A stretch of 45,744 nt of DNA, from the NCBI GenBank assembly GCA_964649845.1, contig CAZYSS010000005.1, positions 1-45,744 of the forward strand, in the 5' to 3' direction. Source of the DNA: RGIG3102 sp964649845. GTDB taxonomy: Bacteria > Bacillota > Clostridia > Oscillospirales > Ruminococcaceae. Below the pieces are notes generated by a model. That model made no database searches and was not told the DNA's origin. It worked only from the letters and a program-made list of their open reading frames with translations. A program made the translations under genes and the position numbers. Shown here piece by piece: positions 39,384 through 45,744 of the stretch (position 1 is the first letter of the stretch; every line of letters starts with the position of its first letter).

Positions 39384-39431
39384 GTGTATACTGTATATAT
39401 TCAATATACACAGATGATACGGCTTTGTCAA
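39384..39431 (-). promoter_or_regulatory. Promoter and operator of the GntR-ABC operon
   Basis: Promoter on minus: TTGACA (39426-39431), 17-bp spacer, TATATT (39403-39408). The inverted repeat GTGTATA (39384-39390) and TATACAC (39405-39411) overlaps the -10 and start region, matching GTGTA/TACAC-type half-sites reported for YtrA-like regulators. Confidence 0.75.
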
Positions 39432-39561
39432 CAGTTTTCATAAATTTTTCATATGATTATAACCGCAGTGCTGTCAATGCAGAAAAGCGACAGTTCTATT
39501 ATTGTGTGGCGGCAGAAATATATGATATAATTTTATTATCAGGCAGGAAAGAGGTTTTGAT

Positions 39562-40647
39562 ATGAAAAAAATATTGTCTGCTGTATTGGCAGTTATAATT
39601 ACTTTGTCCCTGACAGGGTGCAAAACTAGTAAGCCATCACTTTCTTTTGAAGAAATACAGCGGCTGGCAGAAAAAGAAATACCGGCCATCGGTCTGATGC
39701 TGGATGATAACTGGGATGAAAATACTTTACCGAGATATCCCTTTTCATTGATTGGCAATGTACAGTATCTTTATAACAGAGATAACGGCGAAGAACTGCC
39801 AAAAGTTGATGTTGGAGAAAACCGATACCTTGCCAGCAAGGGTATAAAGCTGGATGTACTTATACCTGCAATCACAAAATACTATCCGTTCAGTGAAAAA
39901 GTGCTTCGTAAAAGTTTTGAAAACTCTTTGATATACGACCCACAGACTGATGCAGTCCTTCTGACAGACGGCTGGGGCTGGAATCTCGGTGCAGTTATGC
40001 AGGATATAACTGATAATCAGGATGGCACATATGACATATCATATGGTATGTATACAACTGAAGACGAGCTTGAATATATCGGAATTGTTAAAGCAAAAGT
40101 ACATCCTGACGGATATCTGCAGTATTTATCCAATACAATAAACAGACGTGTTTTTGATTATATGGATACAGAAGAAGCCTGTGAAAGAGTTTTGTATCTT
40201 TTTGGCATGACAGCAAAACACAACTGGGACAAAAACAATAATAGTGAATTTTTACAGTTTGTTGATACTGCTCCTTTCAAATATATCGTTGAGTATTTAT
40301 ACGTATATGATTACAGTACGGATTTTGAAAATATTGACGGTTATGCAACTGTAGACAGCTATGTAATATATGGCACAAAATATTTTGATTTTGATGCGGC
40401 TGATATACGTTCTGCGCTGGAAAATAGTAACTCATACAATGCAGAAAATGACACAGTGCTGATACATGACGGCCTTGGCAGTGCTATGGGATTAAAAATC
40501 ACAGAGTTTGAACAGGATGGTGAAATATACACTGTACATTATGATATTATATATTTTGAGGGTGAGCCTGATGCAGGGGAAATGACTTTCAGAATAAATG
40601 AGGATGGCAGTTTTAAATTCCTGTCAGGAAAATTTACAGAAAAATAA
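39562..40647 (+). CDS. Lipoprotein with internally duplicated domain
   Basis: 361 residues. Signal peptide with lipobox LTGC (Cys20), so it is a membrane-anchored surface lipoprotein. Two stretches look like copies of one unit: about 105-190 and 272-355. Shared landmarks are ENSLIYDPQTDAVLLTDGWG in the first against ENSNSYNAENDTVLIHDGLG in the second, each followed by a G-T-Y/I-Y-T beta pattern and a final DG-Y/S-L/F-x-x-LS. It is acidic and rich in Tyr and Asp. No enzyme motif is seen. AT-rich compared with its right-hand neighbours. Divergent from the GntR operon. Confidence 0.75.
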   Translation: MKKILSAVLAVIITLSLTGCKTSKPSLSFEEIQRLAEKEIPAIGLMLDDNWDENTLPRYPFSLIGNVQYLYNRDNGEELPKVDVGENRYLASKGIKLDVLIPAITKYYPFSEKVLRKSFENSLIYDPQTDAVLLTDGWGWNLGAVMQDITDNQDGTYDISYGMYTTEDELEYIGIVKAKVHPDGYLQYLSNTINRRVFDYMDTEEACERVLYLFGMTAKHNWDKNNNSEFLQFVDTAPFKYIVEYLYVYDYSTDFENIDGYATVDSYVIYGTKYFDFDAADIRSALENSNSYNAENDTVLIHDGLGSAMGLKITEFEQDGEIYTVHYDIIYFEGEPDAGEMTFRINEDGSFKFLSGKFTEK

Positions 40648-40651
40648 TGCT

Positions 40652-40687
40652 GCAGCCACTCTTTTGGGGTGGCTGTTTATTGTTTTT
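40652..40687 (+). terminator. Terminator of the lipoprotein gene
   Basis: GCAGCCAC pairs with GTGGCTGT (stem about 40652-40659 and 40669-40676), followed by TTATTGTTTTT. Confidence 0.8.
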
Positions 40688-40817
40688 AAGCGTTTTGCAG
40701 TAAATCGGCCGTATGCTGATATAAATTTTTCAAAAAGACTATTACATTCTGCATTTTTGTGGTAAAATATGATTAAGTATGTAATAGTTTAAATATTTAT
40801 TTATGGAGATATAGAAT

Positions 40818-42173
40818 ATGAGCATTCTTGACGGCAAAAAGAATATACATTTTGTTGGCATCGGCGGCAGCGGTATGTACCCTATAGTGCAGATTCTGGC
40901 AGGCCGCGGCTACAACATCACCGGCAGTGATGTAAATGAAGGCGATATTATCAATTATGAACGCGCAATGGGCATCAAAATCAACATCCCGCACGAAGCA
41001 TCTGCTGTGGAAGGCGCAGACCTGGTGGTTTACTCTGCAGCTATCTTCAAAGACAACTGCGAACTGGCAAGAGCAAAAGAACTGGGTATTCCTGCTGTGG
41101 AACGCAGCATTATGCTGGGGGAAGTAAGCCGTTTCTTTGAAAAATCAATCTGTGTCAGCGGTACACACGGCAAAACAACCACAACCAGCCTTATCAGCCA
41201 GATTATGATTATGGCAGGCAAAGACCCTGCCTGTGTAATCGGCGGCAAACTGCCACTTATCAACGGTTACGGCCGTGACGGCAAAGGTGAAAATGTGGTT
41301 ATTGAAGCCTGTGAATACAGCTACACATTCCTGGAACTTACACCTTATCTGGCAATAGTTCTCAATATTGACCACGACCATCTGGAATTTTTCAAAACCT
41401 TTGAAAATCTGCAGGCCACTTTCAGAAAGTTCACCACTCTGGCAACAGGCGGTATCATTATCAACGGCGATGATGAAAACACCACAGAAGTTATCAGAGA
41501 TATGCAGGTACCAATCACAACCTTTGGTCTGGCGGAAGGCAACGACTATCGCGGTGTAAATGTGAGAAAAGAGCATCAGAGCTTCTACAGCTATGATGTG
41601 GAATACAAAGGTGAAATTCTGACAACAATTCATCTTTCTATCCCTGGCAAGCACAATATCTACAACTCTCTGGCAGCCTTTGCAGCCTGTCATATGAGCG
41701 GTGTGTCACCTGAAGATATTGCAAAAGGCACAAACGCCTTTGGCGGTGCAGGCAGACGCTTTGAAATTCTGGGCACAGTAAACGGTGTTACAATTGCAGA
41801 TGACTATGCCCACCACCCAGAAGAAATCACAGCCACTCTCAATGCGGCAAATGATATGGGATTTAAACGCGTATGGGCAGTGTTCCAGCCGTTTACCTAT
41901 TCCCGTACAAAAATGTTGCTGAATGAATTTGCAGAAAGCCTGCAGCTGGCTGACAAAGTGGTTATGACAGAAATTATGGGCAGCCGTGAAGTGAATACCA
42001 TCGGCATCTACACAAAAGACCTGGCGGCTCTTATCCCTGGCAGCGTATGGTTTGAAGGCTTTGACGGCGTTGTAAACTATGTAAAAGAAAATATCCAGCC
42101 TGGCGACCTTGTAATCACGCTGGGCTGCGGTGATATCTACAAAGCTGCAAAAATGATGGTGAAAGAGTTTTAA
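40818..42173 (+). CDS. murC: UDP-N-acetylmuramate--L-alanine ligase
   Basis: 451 residues. Mur ligase: N-terminal Rossmann domain (FVGIGGSGMYPI), central ATPase domain with SGTHGKTTTTSL, and C-terminal domain with DDYAHHPEEI and RFEILG. The residues IEACEYSYTFL and NIDHDHLEFF follow the variant seen in clostridial MurC rather than the usual E-A-D-E-S-D. It adds L-Ala to UDP-MurNAc, the first peptide step of peptidoglycan synthesis in the cytosol. Mpl is an alternative reading, but no murein-recycling context is present. GGAG precedes the ATG. Confidence 0.92.
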   Translation: MSILDGKKNIHFVGIGGSGMYPIVQILAGRGYNITGSDVNEGDIINYERAMGIKINIPHEASAVEGADLVVYSAAIFKDNCELARAKELGIPAVERSIMLGEVSRFFEKSICVSGTHGKTTTTSLISQIMIMAGKDPACVIGGKLPLINGYGRDGKGENVVIEACEYSYTFLELTPYLAIVLNIDHDHLEFFKTFENLQATFRKFTTLATGGIIINGDDENTTEVIRDMQVPITTFGLAEGNDYRGVNVRKEHQSFYSYDVEYKGEILTTIHLSIPGKHNIYNSLAAFAACHMSGVSPEDIAKGTNAFGGAGRRFEILGTVNGVTIADDYAHHPEEITATLNAANDMGFKRVWAVFQPFTYSRTKMLLNEFAESLQLADKVVMTEIMGSREVNTIGIYTKDLAALIPGSVWFEGFDGVVNYVKENIQPGDLVITLGCGDIYKAAKMMVKEF

Positions 42174-42187
42174 TTGAATATTTATAT

Positions 42188-42217
42188 AAAAGGCTTCCAA
42201 AAGGAAGCTTTTTTATT
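42188..42217 (+). terminator. Terminator of murC
   Basis: GCTTCC pairs with GGAAGC around AAAA, with A and T tracts extending the stem and T tail. Confidence 0.88.
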
Positions 42218-42259
42218 TGGGTTTATCCGTATAAAATGCATAAATATGTATCCGGGCGG

Positions 42260-42288
42260 TTGACAATTGAACGGTACAGTGCTAAATT
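42260..42288 (+). promoter_or_regulatory. Promoter of pepD
   Basis: TTGACA (42260-42265), 17-bp spacer, TAAATT (42283-42288) with TGC before the -10. Confidence 0.7.
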
Positions 42289-42337
42289 ATATTTAAGTTA
42301 TTTTATACGTTTTGCAAAAAACGGGAGAGAGGAAAAT

Positions 42338-43792
42338 ATGGAATATGTAATCAAAGGCAGAGAGCCTGCACTGGCTCTGAAATATTTTGAGGATATCGCT
42401 GCCATTCCTCACGGCTCTTACAACGAAAAAGCTGTGGCCGAATTCATTAAAAACAGAGCGGAAGAACTGGGTCTTTACGCACGTATGGACGAAAAGTTCA
42501 ACGTTGTAGTAAAGAAACCTGCTTCTGCCGGCTGTGAAAACCTGCCAGCAATCCTGCTGCAGGCCCATATTGATATGGTAAACGAAAAGAACAAGGACAC
42601 AGACCACGATTTTGAAAAAGACGGTCTGAAACTGGTTGTAGAGGGCAACATCCTCCGCGCACAGGGAACAACCCTTGGCGCAGATGACGGCAAAGGTGTG
42701 GCATATATGCTGGCACTGATGGATGAAGACGGAGATAAGTTCCCACATCCACCAATGGAATTTGCTTTCACTTCAATGGAAGAAGTGGGCCTGAAGGGTG
42801 CTATGGCGCTTGACTGCAGCGATATTACAGCACGCAGAATGATTGGTCTGGATGCAGGTCCTGAAGGCGTTATCTGCACAACAAGCGCAGGCGCACAGGA
42901 AATTATCGTTGCCTGCAACACAGACTGGGAAGCTGCACAGGGTGAAGCTATAAAAATTACAGTTGATGGTCTGCTGGGCGGCCACTCCGCTATGAACATC
43001 ACAGATGAAAAAGGCAATGCAAACAAGATTATGGGCAGAATCCTGCACAATGTGGCAAAAGTGGCTGATTACCGCATATGCAACATTACAGGCGGTATGA
43101 TGTTCAACGCTATCCCACGTGAAGCAGAAGCTGTTATAGCTGTGCTGGATAACAGACAGGCGGCGGTTGAAATGATTGAAAAAGTGTTTGCTGAAATCAA
43201 AGTGGAACTGAAAGCCAGCGATGCAGGCGTGAATGTTACAGTAAGTGATGCTGCAGCTGACAGAATGCTGTCTGCAAAAACAACAAAAACTGTGGCAGAA
43301 ACACTTTACAACGTGCCAAACGGCGTAAGAATGATGAGCAAAGAGGTTGCAGGTCTGCCTGTGACAAGTACAAATATGGGGGTTGTAAAAACTCTGGAAG
43401 ACAAAATCACAGTGAATACAATGCTGCGCTCATCCTCACGCACAGTAAACGATGACTATGTGGACAACATTATCACAGTGGCACAGCTGTGCGGTATGTA
43501 TGTAGACTATAAAGGCGAATGGATGCCTGCATGGCCATATATGGCAGAAAGCAAACTGCGTCCACTGGCAAAGAAAATGTACAAAGAAAAAACAGGTCAG
43601 GATATGAGAGAATTTGCTGTGCACGGCGGTCTGGAACTGGGCGTATTCAGCGAAAAAATGCCTGGTATGGATATTGTTACATTGGGCTGTACAGCAGGCA
43701 ATGAACACACAGTTACAGAATGGATGGACTTGGACAGCTTTGCCAGAGTTTATGAATTTATCAAAGAATTTATTGCTGAACTGACAAAATAA
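42338..43792 (+). CDS. pepD: Aminoacyl-histidine dipeptidase (M20C, PepD)
   Basis: 484 residues, the usual PepD length. Di-zinc site motifs: LLQAHIDMVNEKN, TTLGADDGKGVAYMLALM, TSMEEVGLKGA and LLGGHSAMNI; the C-terminal half repeats the zinc ligands in GGLELGVF. It hydrolyses Xaa-His dipeptides such as carnosine and other short peptides in the cytosol. AGAGAGG lies five bases before the chosen ATG; the open frame upstream runs through the promoter and is not translated. Confidence 0.94.
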   Translation: MEYVIKGREPALALKYFEDIAAIPHGSYNEKAVAEFIKNRAEELGLYARMDEKFNVVVKKPASAGCENLPAILLQAHIDMVNEKNKDTDHDFEKDGLKLVVEGNILRAQGTTLGADDGKGVAYMLALMDEDGDKFPHPPMEFAFTSMEEVGLKGAMALDCSDITARRMIGLDAGPEGVICTTSAGAQEIIVACNTDWEAAQGEAIKITVDGLLGGHSAMNITDEKGNANKIMGRILHNVAKVADYRICNITGGMMFNAIPREAEAVIAVLDNRQAAVEMIEKVFAEIKVELKASDAGVNVTVSDAAADRMLSAKTTKTVAETLYNVPNGVRMMSKEVAGLPVTSTNMGVVKTLEDKITVNTMLRSSSRTVNDDYVDNIITVAQLCGMYVDYKGEWMPAWPYMAESKLRPLAKKMYKEKTGQDMREFAVHGGLELGVFSEKMPGMDIVTLGCTAGNEHTVTEWMDLDSFARVYEFIKEFIAELTK

Positions 43793-43798
43793 CAATCA

Positions 43799-43832
43799 CA
43801 AAGCCGCCTGAAAAGGCGGCTTTTATATTTTT
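43799..43832 (+). terminator. Terminator of pepD
   Basis: AAGCCGCC (43801-43808) pairs with GGCGGCTT (43815-43822), followed by TTATATTTTT. Confidence 0.9.
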
Positions 43833-43871
43833 CTCACATTTGTATGATACTCTTGAAAAAGAGGTGATATT

Positions 43872-44099
43872 ATGAAAAATACAAACATATGTCCGAAATG
43901 CGGCAGTGGTGATATAGTGAGAATAGATGGTCACGCAGGTCCGTATGCAAGCGGCAACAACATTATGCTGGGTGCTACTATTTTCTCTGCAGTAAATGTA
44001 AACAGATATATCTGCTGTTCCTGCGGCTTTACCGAGGAGTGGATAGACAGGGAAGACCTGGAGGAAATAAAGTTCAGTAAAAAAGCGGTTAAAGCGTGA
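43872..44099 (+). CDS. Small zinc-ribbon protein
   Basis: 75 residues. Two cysteine pairs, NICPKCGSGD and ICCSCGFTEEW, form a zinc-ribbon fold with about 40 residues between them. Cytosolic; small proteins of this shape are widespread in Clostridia and unnamed. GAGGTGA precedes the ATG. No clear terminator follows before the next gene. Confidence 0.8.
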   Translation: MKNTNICPKCGSGDIVRIDGHAGPYASGNNIMLGATIFSAVNVNRYICCSCGFTEEWIDREDLEEIKFSKKAVKA

Positions 44100-44192
44100 T
44101 TTTACTGAAGTAAACCTATAGTTGCGCAATAGTTGGTGGAATTGTACAGTCGTATGTGATAAAATGGATTCATAAATGACAAGGAGATTTTT

Positions 44193-44579
44193 ATGGGAAA
44201 TCAGACGACTTCATTGTTTGCAAAATTATGGATTCATCCTGTTACAATGCTTTTTACATTGCTGAATCTGGCATTGGTTATCGGGTTGGGGTATCTTGTT
44301 GTGAAATTTCTTGTTTCGGGAATCAGGTTTTTCAATTCACAGGGAAGGGATACACCGCAAAAGCAGGTTATCCGCCGCAGTCTGGGAGAAACAATAAAGG
44401 CTCTGCGCACAGAAAAAGGTATGACACAGGAATTTGTGGCACAGCAGCTGGGTGTATCAAGACAGGCTGAGTCCAAGTGGGAAAGTGGCACTTCGGAACC
44501 ATCTACCTCCAATCTGCTTGCACTGGCAAAACTGTATGGCATATCTCCACGGCGGCTGCTGGAGCAGATTGAACAATAG
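44193..44579 (+). CDS. Membrane-anchored HTH (XRE) protein with N-terminal anchor
   Basis: 128 residues. A hydrophobic segment (about 15-42, LFTLLNLALVIGLGYLVVKF) precedes a C-terminal XRE domain (about 64-120): GETIKALRTEKGMTQEFVAQQ, then VSRQAESKWESGTSEPS and LYGISPRRLLEQ, shown only by its key blocks. Most membrane-tethered XRE proteins have the HTH first and the membrane part last; here the order is reversed. The family motif SRQAVSKWE has Glu in place of Val. AAGGAG is well placed. It may sense a membrane signal and act on nearby genes; the target is unknown. Confidence 0.82.
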   Translation: MGNQTTSLFAKLWIHPVTMLFTLLNLALVIGLGYLVVKFLVSGIRFFNSQGRDTPQKQVIRRSLGETIKALRTEKGMTQEFVAQQLGVSRQAESKWESGTSEPSTSNLLALAKLYGISPRRLLEQIEQ

Positions 44580-44588
44580 CATATAATC

Positions 44589-44612
44589 AAAGCGGTGGCG
44601 GCACCGCTTTTT
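44589..44612 (+). terminator. Terminator of the membrane-anchored HTH gene
   Basis: AAAGCGGTG (44589-44597) pairs with CACCGCTTT (44602-44610) around GCGG, followed by TTA. Confidence 0.85.
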
Positions 44613-44679
44613 ATATGTTTTCTCAAAAAATTCCCATAATTTTCTACAGGCTGAACCTGTGAGAAATACATCAAACTGA

Positions 44680-44708
44680 TTGACAAATGAGGCTTTATAA
44701 ATGATAAT
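44680..44708 (+). promoter_or_regulatory. Promoter of the CoA-disulfide reductase-like gene
   Basis: TTGACA (44680-44685), 17-bp spacer, GATAAT (44703-44708). Confidence 0.75.
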
Positions 44709-44758
44709 ATAATTATATAATTGCGTTTATAAATAAACGTTTTATGGAGGAAAACAAT

Positions 44759-45744
44759 ATGAAATATGTTATTATCGGTGGTGTTGCCGGTGGTGCCGGT
44801 GCAGCAGCCAGATTGAGACGTCTTGATGAACAGGCAGAAATTATCATGCTTGAAAAAGGCGAATTTATCTCCTTTGCNNNNNNNNNNTGCCATACTATTT
44901 GTCAGGCGTAATTTCTGAAAAAGAAAAACTTCTTGTTCAGACACCAGCCAGCTTTACAGGCCGTTTCAACGTTGATGTACGCATCTTCAGCGAAGCAGTA
45001 GCTATCGACAGCGCAAACAAAATTGTTAAAGTTAAAAACCATCAGGACGGCACAGAATATGACCTGTCCTATGATGAGCTTGTTCTTTCACCAGGTGCAG
45101 TGCCAATCATTCCAAAAATGGAAATCAGCCCTGAAATGCCTGTTTTCACACTTCGCAATGTTCCTGACACATATGCTATCAAAGACTTCCTTGATGAAAA
45201 ACACCCAAAAACAGCAGCAGTTATCGGCGGCGGCTTTATCGGTGTTGAAGTTGCAGAAAACCTGAAAGAAGCAGGCGTTGATGTAACAATCATTGAAGCA
45301 GGCGAACACATTATGCCTAACATTGACAAGGATATGTCCCACGGTCTCCACGGCCACGTAAGAACAAAAGGCGTTAAACTTGCTACAGGCAAACTGGCAA
45401 GCGAAATCACAAAAGATGGTGTTGCCCTGGCAGATGGCGGCTTTGTACCAGCTGAAATGGTAGTTCTTTCTATCGGTGTTAAACCTGCTACAGCATTCCT
45501 TGCCGGCAGCGGTATTGAACTGGGTAAACGCGGCGAAATCATCGTTGACGAATACCTGCACACAAATGTTGACGGCATCTGGGCAGTAGGTGACGCTATC
45601 GCAGTTAAACACTTTGTTTCAGGTGAACAGACAATTATCCCACTGGCATCCCCTGCAAACAAACAGGCACGTATTGTTGCTGATAACATCAAAGGCAGAA
45701 AAACAAAATACAACGGTACACAGGGTACATCCATTGCCAAAGTA
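44759..45744 (+). CDS. CoA-disulfide reductase/NADH oxidase-type flavoprotein (3' truncated, with gap)
   Basis: The start has TGGAGG upstream and reads KYVIIGGVAGGAGAAARLRR, the FAD-binding loop of the CoADR/Nox family. A 10-N gap follows codon 39. After it the frame continues PYYLSGVISEKEKLL, the NAD-binding loop AAVIGGGFIGVEVAENL and WAVGDAIAV, to the window end. Relatives have SFANCGLPYY here, so the redox-active cysteine lies in the gap. Eleven bases, not ten, are needed to restore that sequence and frame; the break is an assembly artefact, not a mutation. CoADR reduces CoA disulfide or polysulfide with NAD(P)H, and close homologues reduce oxygen; the two cannot be separated here. C-terminal domain missing. 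Confidence 0.9.
44878..44887. other. Assembly gap of 10 N
   Basis: Ten N inside the flavoprotein gene; frame on either side differs by one base, as expected if the true missing length is 11. Confidence 0.95.

Noticed and set aside
44759..45744. Frameshifted pseudogene
   Set aside because: The apparent frame change coincides exactly with the N run and is explained by a one-base error in the gap length.

Overview
The window comes from a low-to-mid GC, spore-forming Firmicute of class Clostridia, probably a gut member of the Oscillospirales. The evidence is a Spo0A master regulator, the start of an AbrB/SpoVT-type regulator, a class III (Firmicute-type) fructose-1,6-bisphosphatase, a clostridial MurC variant, a DUF1292 protein, AGGAGG-type ribosome binding sites and many intrinsic terminators. 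Two runs of N (100 and 10 bases) show that it is a scaffolded draft assembly. No rRNA, tRNA, CRISPR array, prophage or complete insertion sequence was seen.

Left part (1-8.8 kb), the most accessory-looking: a SpoVT/AbrB start; an AT-rich divergent pair (XRE repressor and coiled-coil DUF4177 protein) around two perfect palindromic operators; a CadD-like transporter; an 826-residue adenosine deaminase-like enzyme with a C-terminal SLOG/LOG-like domain; spo0A with a nearby 0A box; then a secretion/matrix locus made of a SipW-like signal peptidase, a TasA-like exported protein and a divergent ribbon-helix-helix regulator with iterated operators. A 181-bp MITE-like element, flanked by a 10-bp duplication, has split the terminator between the exported protein and its peptidase. 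A metallophosphoesterase with altered active-site motifs follows.

Centre (8.9-29.6 kb), mostly housekeeping: DD-carboxypeptidase, a permuted NlpC/P60-like protein overlapping nicotinate phosphoribosyltransferase, a two-gene minimal SUF system (SufC-like and SufB/D-like), EamA transporter, superoxide reductase, threonine aldolase, class III FBPase, ribokinase, a two-component system, M20 peptidase, XRE regulator, GT-C-type membrane protein, TcdA, DUF1292 protein, lipoprotein cyclophilin and cardiolipin synthase. The iron-sulfur and superoxide reductase promoters both carry palindromes built from AATATAC/GTATATT half-sites.

Right part (29.6-45.7 kb): an APC amino-acid permease (interrupted by the 100-N gap) beside RidA, a GT2 glycosyltransferase with a small unknown partner, Lrp/AsnC regulator, HflX, zinc-ribbon membrane protein, fructokinase, aspartate/glutamate racemase, a GntR-ABC operon with a palindrome over its promoter, a lipoprotein with an internal duplication, MurC, PepD, a small zinc-ribbon protein, a membrane-anchored HTH protein, and the start of a CoA-disulfide reductase/NADH oxidase whose catalytic-cysteine segment falls in the 10-N gap. 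Most genes are single transcription units with their own promoter and terminator. The real operons are sufCB, the two-component pair, the GntR-ABC set and probably GT2 plus its small partner.
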